Source of the DNA: Gammaproteobacteria bacterium
GTDB lineage: Bacteria; Pseudomonadota; Gammaproteobacteria; Steroidobacterales; GCA-2729495
Length of the DNA stretch: 39,515 nucleotides
Assembly (NCBI GenBank): GCA_020851975.1
Contig: JADZBS010000099.1
Coordinates: 1 to 39,515, forward strand
Reading direction: 5' to 3'
Shown: positions 9,425-17,886 of the stretch, one piece after another
How positions within the stretch are numbered: position 1 is the stretch's first letter
How the letters are laid out: the number at the start of each line of letters is the position of its first letter
The notes under the pieces: model-generated
What the model was told of the DNA's origin: nothing
Database searches by the model: none
The model's input: the letters and a program-made list of their open reading frames with translations, nothing else
Program-made: the position numbers and the translations under genes

Positions 9425-10300
9425 GTGCTGATGGCCGCCGTCGCCGCGCTATTCGGCCTCGTCATCGGCAGCTTCCTCAACGTCGTCATCCACCGCCTCC
9501 CGATCATGCTCGACCGGGAATGGCGCCGGCAGTGCCAGGAATTCTCCGCGCCTGGGCAGGAACCACCGGACCCGGGCCCGCGCTTCAATCTCGCGACCCC
9601 GGCCTCCGCCTGCCCGGCCTGCAGCACACCGATACGCGCGCGGCACAACGTGCCGGTGCTCGGCTGGCTGTGGCTGCGGGGCCGCTGCGCAGCCTGCGGC
9701 GAGCGGATCGCGGTTCGTTACCCGCTGGTCGAAGCCTTCACGGGGCTGGTGACCGCCGCGGTGGCGCTGCGCTACGGCCTGACCGTGGAGAGCGCTGCCC
9801 TCATGGTGCTGTGCTGGGCGCTGATCGCGCTCTCGGGCATCGACCTCGATCATCAGCTCCTGCCCGACGTCATCACGCTGCCGCTCATGTGGCTCGGCAT
9901 CGTGATGGCGCTGGCCGGGGAGCGGCTCGGGCTGGGCTTCGGGGTGATTCCGGACCTGGAGGCGAGCGTCCTTGGCGCCGTCGCCGGCTACGTCAGCCTG
10001 TGGAGCGTGTACCAGCTCCACCATCTCGTGACCGGCAAGGAAGGCCTGGGCTACGGCGACTTCAAGCTGCTCGCCGCGCTCGGCGCCTGGCTCGGCTGGC
10101 AGGTGTTGCACGTCATCATCCTGATGTCCTCGCTGGTGGGCGCCACCGTCGGCATCACGATGATCGTCGCGCTCGGGCGCGATCGCAGTCTTCGCATTCC
10201 CTTCGGACCGTACCTGGCGGCGGCGGGTCTCGTCACCCTGCTCTGGGGCAGGCAGGCCTGCCAGCTCACGAGCATCCTCTGTCCGTTCACCAGCCCATGA
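9425..10300 (+). CDS. pilD: Type IV prepilin peptidase / N-methyltransferase PilD
   Basis: This bifunctional inner-membrane aspartyl protease cleaves prepilin leaders and methylates the new N-terminus. The start shown is GTG 9425 (291 aa); ATG 9431 is two codons later and equally possible. The N-terminal domain has GLVIGSFLNVVIHRLP and two zinc-type Cys pairs (CPAC and CAAC). The protease domain has both catalytic Asp motifs, GIDLDHQLLPD and GYGDFKLLAALGAW, among about seven hydrophobic helices. It follows pilC by 28 bases, and coaE follows it. Confidence 0.95.
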   Translation: MLMAAVAALFGLVIGSFLNVVIHRLPIMLDREWRRQCQEFSAPGQEPPDPGPRFNLATPASACPACSTPIRARHNVPVLGWLWLRGRCAACGERIAVRYPLVEAFTGLVTAAVALRYGLTVESAALMVLCWALIALSGIDLDHQLLPDVITLPLMWLGIVMALAGERLGLGFGVIPDLEASVLGAVAGYVSLWSVYQLHHLVTGKEGLGYGDFKLLAALGAWLGWQVLHVIILMSSLVGATVGITMIVALGRDRSLRIPFGPYLAAAGLVTLLWGRQACQLTSILCPFTSP

Positions 10301-10312
10301 GGCGGGCGCCCC

Positions 10313-10930
10313 GTGCGTGAATATCGCGTCGGGCTGACTGGTGGGATCGCGAGCGGCAAGACTACCGTCGCCGGTCACTTCGCGGCGCTCGGCGTGCCGG
10401 TGATCGACACCGACGAGGTCGCACGGGAGGTGGTCGCCCCCGACTCGGCGGCGTTGCACGAGGTGGTGGCCGCCTTCGGGCCGGATTGCCTCACGACCGA
10501 CGGCACGCTCGACCGGCGGCGCCTGCGTGCCCGGGTATTCGCCGACCCGGTGGCGAGAGCCCGGCTCGAGGCCATCCTGCACCCGCACATCGCGCGCGCG
10601 ACCCTTGCCGCCTGCGCGCGGGCAGGCGGCCCCTACCAGGTCCTGGTGGTGCCGCTCCTGTTCGAATCCGGCTTCGACCGTCACGTCGATCGCATCCTGG
10701 TGGTCGACTGCCCGCAGGACGTGCAGCGCGCCCGCCTGCTCGCACGCGATGCCGAGACGCCGGAACAGGCCGATCGCATCCTCGCAGCCCAGTTGCCGCG
10801 TGCAACGCGGCTGCAGCGCACCGACGACGTGATCGACAACAGTGACACGCCGGAAACGGTCCGCGCCCAGGTGGTCCGGCTGCACGAACGCTACCTGGCC
10901 CTGTCACGGGAGCGTGCGGACCGGTCGTGA
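10313..10930 (+). CDS. coaE: Dephospho-CoA kinase
   Basis: This enzyme phosphorylates the 3'-hydroxyl of dephospho-CoA, the last step of coenzyme A synthesis. The 205-aa protein is of family length and starts at GTG 10313. The P-loop GLTGGIASGKTT lies at residues 7-18, followed by VIDTDEVAREVV. HPHIARATL and VVPLLFESGFDRHVDRILVV are CoaE signatures. It is the last gene of the pilB-C-D-coaE run, 12 bases after pilD, a conserved linkage in gammaproteobacteria. Confidence 0.95.
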   Translation: MREYRVGLTGGIASGKTTVAGHFAALGVPVIDTDEVAREVVAPDSAALHEVVAAFGPDCLTTDGTLDRRRLRARVFADPVARARLEAILHPHIARATLAACARAGGPYQVLVVPLLFESGFDRHVDRILVVDCPQDVQRARLLARDAETPEQADRILAAQLPRATRLQRTDDVIDNSDTPETVRAQVVRLHERYLALSRERADRS

Positions 10931-10942
10931 GCGCGTGCTCCG

Positions 10943-10971
10943 TTGCCCTGCCCGGTGGGCTGGCGCAGAAT
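10943..10971 (+). promoter_or_regulatory. Possible sigma-70 promoter of zapD
   Basis: TTGCCC (10943-10948), a 17-base spacer and CAGAAT (10966-10971) each match consensus at 4 of 6. It lies in the 124-base gap between coaE and zapD. Confidence 0.3.
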
Positions 10972-11054
10972 AGCCCGGCTGCAGCGTGCACCGCGGGCCG
11001 CCCGCTCGAGCGCCGCAGCCGGCCCCGACCAGACAGACCCGGATACGCCCTGAC

Positions 11055-11858
11055 ATGACGTCCACCGCCGAGGCGCTCCCCACGCCCTCAGCCGCGCCAG
11101 CCCCGGTGCTGTACGAACAGCCGCTCGCCGAGCGCATGCGGACGTTCCTGCGGCTGGAGGCGCTCTATCAGCAGTTCATGTTCCATGTCGGCGAACCGTC
11201 GCCATGGAGCACGCGCGCCGTGGTGGCGAGCCTGCTCGACATGGTGACCATCCTCAACCGCGGTGACGTGCGCAACGACGTGCTGAAGGAACTCGACCGC
11301 CAGCTCTTCGTGTTCGACCGTTACCAGAACGTACCCTCGGTGGACGACAGCCGGCTGAAGAGCGTGCTGCGCAACCTGCGCCAGTTGCGCGACGAACTCA
11401 TGGCGGTGGGGTCGCAGTACCTGCACCCGCTGCGCGAGAACGAGTTCCTGAGTGCCATCCGGCACCGCAGCGGCATCCCGGGCGGTGCCTGCGAATTCGA
11501 CCTGCCCGAGTACAGCCACTGGCTGCGCCGTCCGTATGCCGATCGCGTCGCCGACATCGAGCGCTGGGTGTCGACCGTGCGGCCCCTGTGCAACAGCGTG
11601 GCCGAACTGCTCTGGCTGGTGCGCGAGAGCACGCCACCAACCCAGCAGGTGGCGGTCAACGGTGCCTTCCATCACGTGCTGAGCAAGGAGAGCGCCACCG
11701 GGCTGCTGCGCGTGGGCCTGCCGCCGGGCTCAGCGCTGTACCCGGAGATCAGCGGCAGCCATCACCGCTTCACGATGCGCTTCATGCAGTGGTCCGACAC
11801 CCAGTCGCGCCCGGTGCAGACGACGCGCGACGTGCGCTTCCAGCTCACGATGTGCTGA
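11055..11858 (+). CDS. zapD: Cell division protein ZapD
   Basis: This is an FtsZ-associated protein (DUF1342/YacF) that bundles FtsZ filaments in the cytoplasm. ATG 11055 gives a 267-aa product; the in-frame ATG at 10986 adds a proline- and arginine-rich stretch unlike the family. Recognisable blocks are LYEQPLAERMRTFLRLEALYQQF near residue 16 (the family core), NRGDVRNDVLKELDRQ and the C-terminal RDVRFQLTMC. It sits after coaE as in many gammaproteobacteria, but the small zinc protein gene yacG that usually follows is not here. Its last 14 bases overlap convergently with mutT. Confidence 0.93.
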   Translation: MTSTAEALPTPSAAPAPVLYEQPLAERMRTFLRLEALYQQFMFHVGEPSPWSTRAVVASLLDMVTILNRGDVRNDVLKELDRQLFVFDRYQNVPSVDDSRLKSVLRNLRQLRDELMAVGSQYLHPLRENEFLSAIRHRSGIPGGACEFDLPEYSHWLRRPYADRVADIERWVSTVRPLCNSVAELLWLVRESTPPTQQVAVNGAFHHVLSKESATGLLRVGLPPGSALYPEISGSHHRFTMRFMQWSDTQSRPVQTTRDVRFQLTMC

Positions 11859-12267
11859 GCGGACCCCGGCCGAGCAGGGCCTCGACGATCGGGCGGTCGG
11901 CCTCGAGCAGTCCGGTTTCGAGCAGCCGGTCCACGGCTTCCCAGCGCAGCGGCTGGCCTTCCAGGCCGGACGGTTCGCCGTCGTAACGCTGCACCATCCA
12001 GACGTCGAGCAGCACCACCCGCCCCTGGTGCCCGTGCTGGTAGCGCAGCAAGGGCGCGGCATCACGCAGCTCGATGCCGAGCTCCTCACGCAGCTCGCGG
12101 CGCAGCGCCGCGAGCGGTGCTTCGCCGGCGGCGACCTTGCCGCCGGGGAAGTCCCAGTACCCGGCGAGTTCGCGCCCGGCGGTGCGCTGCGTGACGAGCA
12201 CGCGACCCTGACCGTCGCCGAGCACGCCGGCGACGACGTGCAGCCCGGCGGTGGCGCCGACGCTCAC
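11845..12267 (-). CDS. mutT: 8-oxo-dGTP diphosphatase (MutT family NUDIX hydrolase)
   Basis: This NUDIX hydrolase removes 8-oxo-dGTP to prevent A:T to C:G transversions. GTG 12267 gives VSVGATAGLHVVAGV and 140 aa. The frame stays open upstream inside secA, but the extension is not NUDIX-like. The Nudix box is complete: GGKVAAGEAPLAALRRELREELGI has the GX5EX7REUXEEXGU pattern. It follows secA on the same strand, as in E. coli, so identity as MutT rather than another NUDIX protein is supported by context. It starts 13 bases after the secA stop and ends overlapping zapD by 14 bases. Confidence 0.9.
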   Translation of the reverse strand: MSVGATAGLHVVAGVLGDGQGRVLVTQRTAGRELAGYWDFPGGKVAAGEAPLAALRRELREELGIELRDAAPLLRYQHGHQGRVVLLDVWMVQRYDGEPSGLEGQPLRWEAVDRLLETGLLEADRPIVEALLGRGPLSTS

Positions 12268-12280
12268 GCGGCAGCCGGAG

Positions 12281-15049
12281 TCACTGGTCGATGCGGCCGT
12301 GGCACTGCTTGAACTTCTTGCCGGACCCGCAGGGACAGGGCTCGTTGCGGCCGACCTTGCGCCCGTCGCGCACGAAAGGCGAACCGGCCGTCGCCGGGGT
12401 GACCGGAGTCGGCAGTCCGCGTCCCGCCGGGCGCGCCGGCGGCGATACATCCGGCGCCTGGGGCGGCGGCGCCACCGCCGACGGCGCCTCGGCGTGGGTG
12501 AACTGCATGCGTCGCTCGTCCGGGCGGTTGCCGTCGGTGACCGCCTCGACATCCTGCTCGGTGCGCAGCCGCGCCCGGGCCACGATCGAAACCACGTCGC
12601 GCTTCACCTGGTCGAGCAGCATGCCGAACATCTCGAAGGCTTCGCGCTTGTACTCCTGCTTGGGGTTCCTCTGGGCGTAGCCGCGCAGGTGAATGCCCTG
12701 GCGCAGGTAGTCCATGGCAGCAAGGTGCTCCTTCCAGTGGTGGTCGAGCTGCTGCAGCATGACCGCCTTCTCGAGCTGGCGCATCACGCCGGGGCCGATC
12801 TCGGTGCAGCGCTGTTCGTAGGCCTCGCGCATGCCGGTCAGGACACGCGAGCGCAGGCCGTCCTCGTCGAGCGTGCGCTCCTCGGCCAGCCACTCGCGCA
12901 CCGGCAACCGCGTGGCGAACTCGCGCTCGAGGGCCTGCTCGAGACCGGCCGGGTTCCACTGCTCGTCGGGCGTGCCGCGGGGTATGTGCTCGTCGATCAC
13001 GGCACCGACCACCTCGTCGCGGATGCCGTTGATGGCGTCGAGGATGTCCTCGGCGGCCATCAGCTCGTTGCGTTGCTGGTAGACGACCTTGCGCTGGTCG
13101 TTGGCGACGTCGTCGTACTCGAGGAGGTTCTTGCGGGCATCGAAGTTGTGCGCTTCCACCTTGCGCTGCGCCTTCTCGATCTGCCTCGACAGCATCTTGC
13201 TCTCGATCGCCTCGCCCTCGCGCATGCCAACCCGCGCCAGCAGCGCCTTGGTACGCTGCGGGTCGCCGAAGATGCGCATGAGGTTGTCTTCCATCGACAG
13301 GTAGAAGCGGCTCGAGCCGGGGTCACCCTGGCGGCCGGAACGCCCGCGCAGCTGGTTGTCGATGCGCCGCGATTCGTGCCGCTCCGTGCCGACGATATGC
13401 AACCCGCCGGCCGCGATCACCGCGTCATGGCGTTGCTGCCAGTCGCTGCGCCTGCGCGCCTTCTCCTCCTCCGTGGCCTCGGGGCCGAGGGCGGAGAGCT
13501 CGGCCTGCAGGTTGCCGCCGAGCACGATGTCGGTACCGCGGCCGGCCATGTTGGTGGCGATGGTCACGGCGCCCGGCCGGCCGGCATCGGCGACGATCAG
13601 CGCCTCGCGTTCGTGCTGCTTGGCATTGAGCACCTGGTGCGGGACGGATTCGTTCGCCAGCAGCCCCGCGAGGTACTCGGACGTCTCGATCGAGGTGGTG
13701 CCGACCAGGACCGGCTGCTGGCGCTGGCGGCAGTCGCGGATGTCCTCGATGATCGCCGCGAACTTGTCCTTCTGGGTCATGTAGACCAGGTCGGGGTGGT
13801 CGGCGCGGATCATCGGCCTGTGGGTGGGGATGACCACCACCTCCAGGCCATAGATCTGCTGGAACTCGAAGGCTTCCGTATCGGCCGTGCCGGTCATGCC
13901 CGACAGCTTGTCGTACATGCGGAAATAGTTCTGGAAGGTGATCGAGGCGACGGTCTGGTTCTCCGAGCGCACCGCCACGCCCTCCTTGGCCTCGATCGCC
14001 TGGTGCAGGCCATCGGACCAGCGCCGGCCCGGCATGGTGCGGCCGGTGAACTCGTCGACGATGACGATCTCGCCATCCTTGACGATGTACGCCACATCGC
14101 GCTTGTACAGCGCATGAGCACGCAGGCCGGCGGTGAGGTGGTGCATGAGGCGGATGTTGCCCGCGTCGTACAGGCTGTCACCCTCGGCGAGGAGGCCATC
14201 GCGCACCAGCAGCTCCTCGACCTTCTGGTGACCGGCCTCGGTGAGGAAGCACTGCCGGGACTTCTCATCCACGCTGTAGTCGCCCGGCCCGTCCTCGGTC
14301 TTCTGCGGCTCCAGCCGCGGGATCAGGCGGTTGATGCGGATGTAGAGCTCGCTGCCCTCCTCGGAGGGCCCGGAGATGATCAGCGGCGTGCGTGCCTCGT
14401 CGATGAGAATGGAGTCCACCTCGTCGACGATCGCGTAGGCGAGCGACCGCTGCATCTGGTCCTCACGCCGGAAGGCGAGGTTGTCGCGCAGGTAGTCGAA
14501 GCCGAATTCGTTGTTCGTGCCGTAGGTGATGTCGGCGCCATAGGCCGCCTGTTTCTCGGCATGGGTCAGGCCGGCGCGGATCACGGCCACGCTCATGCCG
14601 AGCGCGCGATACACCGGACCCATCCAGCCGGCATCGCGCTGTGCCAGGTACTCGTTGACCGTCACCACGTGCACGCCACGGCCCGGCAGCGCGTTCAGGT
14701 AGGCGGACAGCGTCGCCACCAGCGTCTTGCCCTCGCCGGTGCGCATCTCGGCGATCTTGCCCTCGTGCAGTGCCATGCCGCCGATGAGCTGGGCATCGAA
14801 GTGACGCATGCCGAGCTGGCGCCGCGCTGCTTCGCGCACCACGGCGAAGGCCTCCGGTACCAGCGAGTCGAGGGTCTCGCCGGCGGCGAGCCGGGCACGG
14901 AACTCCGCGGTCCGGCCCGCGAGCGCCTCGTCCGTGAGGGCCTGGACGCCTGACTCCAGGGCATTGGTACGCACCACGATGCCCCCGTAGCGGCGCAGGA
15001 GGCGCTGGTTGCGGCTGCCGAAAAGGCGGGTCAGGAAACTGGCGAACAA
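12281..15049 (-). CDS. secA: Preprotein translocase ATPase SecA
   Basis: This is the motor ATPase of the general secretion pathway, cytosolic and bound to SecYEG. The 922-aa protein has the standard N-terminus ([17 protein letters not shown]), Walker A RTGEGKT at 103-109, the DEVD helicase box ([17 protein letters not shown]), the preprotein cross-linking domain, the second nucleotide fold ([25 protein letters not shown]), and a C-terminal SEC-C zinc motif [14 protein letters not shown]. The start is TTG 15049 with GGAG (15061-15058) about 8 bases upstream. No ATG or GTG is in frame nearby, and the ATG at 15062 is out of frame. It lies between the M23 gene and mutT. No secM-like gene is seen upstream. 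Confidence 0.97.
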   Translation of the reverse strand: MFASFLTRLFGSRNQRLLRRYGGIVVRTNALESGVQALTDEALAGRTAEFRARLAAGETLDSLVPEAFAVVREAARRQLGMRHFDAQLIGGMALHEGKIAEMRTGEGKTLVATLSAYLNALPGRGVHVVTVNEYLAQRDAGWMGPVYRALGMSVAVIRAGLTHAEKQAAYGADITYGTNNEFGFDYLRDNLAFRREDQMQRSLAYAIVDEVDSILIDEARTPLIISGPSEEGSELYIRINRLIPRLEPQKTEDGPGDYSVDEKSRQCFLTEAGHQKVEELLVRDGLLAEGDSLYDAGNIRLMHHLTAGLRAHALYKRDVAYIVKDGEIVIVDEFTGRTMPGRRWSDGLHQAIEAKEGVAVRSENQTVASITFQNYFRMYDKLSGMTGTADTEAFEFQQIYGLEVVVIPTHRPMIRADHPDLVYMTQKDKFAAIIEDIRDCRQRQQPVLVGTTSIETSEYLAGLLANESVPHQVLNAKQHEREALIVADAGRPGAVTIATNMAGRGTDIVLGGNLQAELSALGPEATEEEKARRRSDWQQRHDAVIAAGGLHIVGTERHESRRIDNQLRGRSGRQGDPGSSRFYLSMEDNLMRIFGDPQRTKALLARVGMREGEAIESKMLSRQIEKAQRKVEAHNFDARKNLLEYDDVANDQRKVVYQQRNELMAAEDILDAINGIRDEVVGAVIDEHIPRGTPDEQWNPAGLEQALEREFATRLPVREWLAEERTLDEDGLRSRVLTGMREAYEQRCTEIGPGVMRQLEKAVMLQQLDHHWKEHLAAMDYLRQGIHLRGYAQRNPKQEYKREAFEMFGMLLDQVKRDVVSIVARARLRTEQDVEAVTDGNRPDERRMQFTHAEAPSAVAPPPQAPDVSPPARPAGRGLPTPVTPATAGSPFVRDGRKVGRNEPCPCGSGKKFKQCHGRIDQ

Positions 15050-15154
15050 GCGTCGGGCTCCATGCGGTCTGCGGCGCGGGCTGTCTGCAAGGCCGCGAAA
15101 AATCGGCGTTCGGATCGGGCGGCGCGCACACCGCCCGGCGTCGTCGGGGCGCCT

Positions 15155-15160
15155 ATTCTA
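15155..15160 (-). promoter_or_regulatory. Possible -10 box of secA
   Basis: TAGAAT on the minus strand (5 of 6 to consensus) lies about 105 bases before the secA TTG. The -35 region is poor, so this is a tentative site. Confidence 0.3.
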
Positions 15161-15190
15161 AGGCTGTTCGGCGGCGGGCGGGAAAGCCGT

Positions 15191-15213
15191 CCGCCACGAC
15201 ACCGGCGTGGCGG
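15191..15213 (-). terminator. Stem-loop after the M23 peptidase gene
   Basis: A perfect 8-bp inverted repeat, CCGCCACG / CGTGGCGG, with a 7-base loop begins a few bases after the M23 stop codon (15217-15219). There is no clear U-run, so it could be a weak terminator or an mRNA-stabilising structure between the M23 gene and secA. Confidence 0.4.
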
Positions 15214-15216
15214 GAA

Positions 15217-16137
15217 TCAGGTGGACTGGCGAATGAAGCGACCTGGATCGACCGGACGGCCGTGGTGCCAGACCTCGAAGTGCAGGTTCGGGCCGGTGGC
15301 CCGCCCGGTGGCTCCCATCAGGGCGATGGTCTCACCCTGCTGCACGTGGTCGCCGACCGCCACCAGGTTGCTCAGGTTGTGGGCATAGCGCGTGAGGTAG
15401 CCATTGCCGTGGTTGATCTCCACCATGCGCCCGTAGCCCTGGCGCGGCCCCGACCAGGTGACGACGCCGGTGGCGACGGCGACGATCTCGGTGCCGCTGC
15501 GAGCCGCGAAGTCGACGCCCCGGTGGTAGCGCCGCTCGCCCGTGAACGGGTCGTTACGGCGGCCGAAGAAGCTGGAGATGTAGCCGCTGCGCACGGGTCG
15601 CCCGCGCGGGCTGACTTCCGCACTGAGCTTGCGGTCGACCAGGTAGTTCGACAGCAGCGAGAGCTGCAGTTGTTGCTGGTCCAGGCGCAGCCCGATCTCG
15701 TCGAGATCCTCGGCGAGCCCGGCGAGCATCACCGGGCCGGCGATCGTCTCCTCGGGACCGCCGATCGCCGGCGGCGAGGAGAAATCGAACTCGCCACCGC
15801 CGAGCTTGGCCATCTCCACCAGCCGGCTGCCAAGGGCATTCAGGCGGATCACGCTGGCATTGACATGGGCCACCCGGATGGCGAGCGCGGCCACACGATC
15901 CTGGGCGGACTGGCGTGCCGCGACGACCGCGCTACGCTGCGCATCGAGTTCCTCCTGCAGGGCGGCGATGCGCTCGTCGGCCGGCAGGAAGCCGCGCGCC
16001 CGCGCCACGCCATGACCGAGCCCGAAGCTGGCAGCCAGCAAGGCGAGCACCGCCAGGCCGAGACCGGCAAGCAGGGCAGGCGACAGCGCAAAGTGGCGCG
16101 TACCGCGGGTGCCGCGGCAGAAGACGATGAGGTTCAT
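15217..16137 (-). CDS. Membrane-anchored M23 (LytM-domain) peptidase-like protein
   Basis: This is a peptidoglycan endopeptidase family protein acting in the periplasm. ATG 16137 gives 306 aa starting MNLIVFCRGTRGTRHFALS; the open frame upstream runs through a riboswitch and is not coding. One transmembrane helix (ALLAGLGLAVLALLAASFGL, about 21-41) is followed by a coiled-coil-like stretch rich in Ala, Glu and Gln (to about 115), then a C-terminal M23 domain. The zinc-type motif HRGVD and the His of YAHN are present, but the HxH motif reads NLHFEV, with Asn for the first His. Zinc ligands are kept and one catalytic His is lost, so activity is uncertain. The location next to secA is conserved in pseudomonads. 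A GEMM riboswitch lies upstream. Confidence 0.88.
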   Translation of the reverse strand: MNLIVFCRGTRGTRHFALSPALLAGLGLAVLALLAASFGLGHGVARARGFLPADERIAALQEELDAQRSAVVAARQSAQDRVAALAIRVAHVNASVIRLNALGSRLVEMAKLGGGEFDFSSPPAIGGPEETIAGPVMLAGLAEDLDEIGLRLDQQQLQLSLLSNYLVDRKLSAEVSPRGRPVRSGYISSFFGRRNDPFTGERRYHRGVDFAARSGTEIVAVATGVVTWSGPRQGYGRMVEINHGNGYLTRYAHNLSNLVAVGDHVQQGETIALMGATGRATGPNLHFEVWHHGRPVDPGRFIRQST

Positions 16138-16196
16138 GGCGAGTGCCCCCCGCAGGCCGGCGGCCCTGGTTTCGCTCTTTTTCTGTCGGTGGCAGC

Positions 16197-16221
16197 GGCC
16201 CCGCCGGCAGACCGGTGGGCC
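16197..16221 (-). other. GC-rich hairpin in the riboswitch-M23 leader
   Basis: On the minus strand GGCCC-A-CCGG-TCTG-CCGG-C-GGGGCC forms a stem with one small internal mismatch and a 4-base loop, 40 bases after the aptamer. No U-run follows. It may be part of the riboswitch expression platform, acting on translation or Rho access, but I cannot define the switching partner. Confidence 0.35.
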
Positions 16222-16260
16222 CAGGTGCTCGTTCGGGCCGCGCACCCCGGCGCGCCCGCG

Positions 16261-16351
16261 TTCGGCAACCCCGCTATCATAGGAATGACTCCTGTAGACC
16301 GGTGGCTTTGCGTCCCCGCCTTTCGGCGGGTTTGCCTTTGTCGCTCCCGAA
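16261..16351 (-). promoter_or_regulatory. GEMM-I (cyclic di-GMP class I) riboswitch aptamer
   Basis: The minus-strand RNA carries the signature blocks GGCAAACC, GGGACGCAAAGCC and TAGCGGGGTTGCCGA in order. These match the Vibrio Vc2 aptamer nearly base for base as I recall it. P1 pairs TTCGG.AGC (16351-16343) with GTTGCCGAA (16269-16261), keeping the single mismatch seen in Vc2. One helix is CCGCC closed by a GAAA tetraloop. The second arm runs GCCACCGGTCTACAGGAG...TATGATAGC. The base at the ligand-specificity position (G20 in Vc2) appears to be G, favouring c-di-GMP over cGAMP. About 120 nt separate it from the M23 ATG on the same strand. Confidence 0.92.
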
Positions 16352-16380
16352 ACTATGCCCTGCGGATCGCCATATGACAA
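16352..16380 (-). promoter_or_regulatory. Candidate promoter of the riboswitch-M23 transcript
   Basis: On the minus strand TTGTCA (16380-16375), a 17-base spacer and CATAGT (16357-16352) match consensus at 5 of 6 and 4 of 6. The expected start (about 16345) would clip the first bases of the aptamer P1 stem. The true start may therefore be slightly earlier or the promoter elsewhere. Confidence 0.45.
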
Positions 16381-16419
16381 TAACGCGGCGTCACCATCCG
16401 GCCCCGGACCCCGTGATGC

Positions 16420-16734
16420 ATGTCACATAAAGCGCCACAGTCGCTCGCCGACCTGATCGGCCGGCCCGGGAGTGCCCTCAACGAACTCGCGACCCGGGCC
16501 GAGCGCTCACTCGACCTGGCCGCCACGTTGCGCCAGGGGTTGCCGGAATCCCTGGCGGGTGGACTCGATGCGGCGAGCCTGCATCCGGACGGCACGCTGG
16601 TGGTGACGGCGACGAGCCCCGCCTGGGCGGCGCGGCTGCGTTTCGAGGAAGCACGCCTGCTGGCGCTCTGTGCCGGGCGCGAGCCGCCGGCCATGCGCCT
16701 GCGCGTGCGGGTGACCGCTCCGGCCGCTGGCTAG
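16420..16734 (+). CDS. DUF721 / DciA-like protein
   Basis: This is a small 104-aa cytoplasmic protein of the DUF721 family, whose DciA members help load the replicative helicase DnaB in bacteria lacking DnaC. The visible family pattern is an N-terminal basic and helical region ([20 protein letters not shown]) followed by a KH-like core with [30 protein letters not shown]. The ATG at 16420 is the only sensible start. The gene is convergent with lpxC (4-base overlap at the stop codons) and divergent from the riboswitch-M23 unit. A DUF721 gene next to secA and lpxC is common in gammaproteobacteria. The helicase-loader role is taken from the family. Confidence 0.85.
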   Translation: MSHKAPQSLADLIGRPGSALNELATRAERSLDLAATLRQGLPESLAGGLDAASLHPDGTLVVTATSPAWAARLRFEEARLLALCAGREPPAMRLRVRVTAPAAG

Positions 16735-17642
16735 ACGGCTGCTGCCGGTGCGAGGAAGGCGATCGGGGCGCGCTCCTCGCCGTCGAACGTGACGATCTCC
16801 CAGGCATCGGGCGCGGCGAGCAGCGCACGGCAGAGCTGGTTGTTGAGCGAGTGGCCGGACTTGTAGCCGGTGTACTCGCCGATCAGTGCATGGCCGAGGA
16901 GGTAGACGTCACCGATGGCGTCGAGGATCTTGTGCTTGACGAACTCGTCCTCGAAGCGCAGGCCATCCTCGTTCAGGATGCGGAAATCGTCCAGCACGAT
17001 GGCGTTACCCATGTTGCCGCCGAGCGTGAGGCTGCGGGCGCGCAGCGCCTCGATCTCGCGCACGAAGCCGAACGTGCGGGCCCGGCTGACTTCCTTGAGG
17101 AACGACGTGGAGGAGAAATCCACGCTCGCCTCCTGGGAGTGACGCTTGAACACGGCGTGGTCGAATTCGATGCGGAAGTTGACGCGAAAACCCGCATAGG
17201 GTCGCAGCTCCGCCCACTTGTCACCGTCCTCGACGCGCACCGGGCGCCGGATGCGCAGGAAGCGCTTGGCGGCGGCCTGCTCCGTGATCCCCGCCGACTG
17301 CAGCAGGAACACGAACGGCGCGGCACTGCCGTCCATGATCGGCACCTCGGGTGCGGTCAGATCCACGTACGCATTGTCGATGCCGAGTCCGGCCATGGCG
17401 GAGAGCAGGTGTTCCACCGTGGCCACCTTCACGTCACCGCGGACCAGCGTCGTGCCGAGCATGGTCTCGCCGACGTGCCGCGCATCGGCCGGCACGTCCA
17501 CGGCCGGCTCGAGATCGACGCGACGGAAGACGATGCCGGTGTTCTCGGCCGCCGGCCGCAGCGTCATGTAGACCTTGCGACCCGTGTGCAGACCGATGCC
17601 GGTCGCACGGATGACATTCTTCAGTGTGCGCTGACTGATCAT
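16731..17642 (-). CDS. lpxC: UDP-3-O-acyl-N-acetylglucosamine deacetylase LpxC
   Basis: This zinc enzyme catalyses the committed step of lipid A synthesis. I chose ATG 17642 ([21 protein letters not shown], 303 aa) because it matches the family N-terminus and is preceded by GAGG; the ATG at 17657 adds five residues. Zinc-site elements are [16 protein letters not shown] (His78) and [15 protein letters not shown] (His and Asp ligands), with the catalytic His in SGHSLNNQL. It closes the dcw cluster, separated from ftsZ by 244 bases. The long leader suggests it has its own promoter. Confidence 0.96.
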   Translation of the reverse strand: MISQRTLKNVIRATGIGLHTGRKVYMTLRPAAENTGIVFRRVDLEPAVDVPADARHVGETMLGTTLVRGDVKVATVEHLLSAMAGLGIDNAYVDLTAPEVPIMDGSAAPFVFLLQSAGITEQAAAKRFLRIRRPVRVEDGDKWAELRPYAGFRVNFRIEFDHAVFKRHSQEASVDFSSTSFLKEVSRARTFGFVREIEALRARSLTLGGNMGNAIVLDDFRILNEDGLRFEDEFVKHKILDAIGDVYLLGHALIGEYTGYKSGHSLNNQLCRALLAAPDAWEIVTFDGEERAPIAFLAPAAAV

Positions 17643-17787
17643 GGATGACCTCGCCAACCCGGCTGTCGCGACGGCCGGACTTGTGGAGAATGGGCCTGTA
17701 GCACCAGCACCACAGAGTGGCTGCAGGAACCACTCGCAGGCGATCGTGGCGTGACCCGTGTTCGCGCGGCGATCAGTTGAACAAGTG

Positions 17788-17800
17788 CTTGAAAATCAAG
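17788..17800. other. 13-bp inverted repeat in the lpxC leader
   Basis: CTTGAAAATCAAG is a perfect 5-bp dyad around a 3-base centre, about 145 bases upstream of lpxC, in the AT-richest part of the ftsZ-lpxC gap. A second imperfect dyad, GAGTGG/CCACTC (17715-17735), is closer to lpxC. Neither matches an operator I know. I could not find a convincing -10/-35 pair in this gap. Confidence 0.3.
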
Positions 17801-17886
17801 CCCCCTGGAAGTCAGGTACCGCGCCCCGCCCGCACGAACGGGACGCACAGTACCATAGTTTGTGAAAAACCCGCAACACGACCCGG

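Noticed and set aside
10986-11054. Upstream in-frame start for zapD
   Set aside because: The added residues are Pro/Arg-rich, unlike ZapD N-termini, and ATG 11055 gives family-like length.
12251-14953. A 900-codon open frame on the plus strand antisense to secA
   Set aside because: High GC makes the opposite strand stop-poor. The sequence is His/Asp/Arg/Val-rich with no domain pattern, while the minus strand encodes an intact SecA.
16138-16260. Rho-independent terminator in the riboswitch expression platform
   Set aside because: Hairpins are present, but none is followed by a U-run on the minus strand (the nearby run is of A), so I do not call a terminator.
16138-16380. N-terminal extension of the M23 protein to a start at 16380
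   Set aside because: The extension would read through the riboswitch, giving an implausible N-terminus. The transmembrane helix fits right after ATG 16137.
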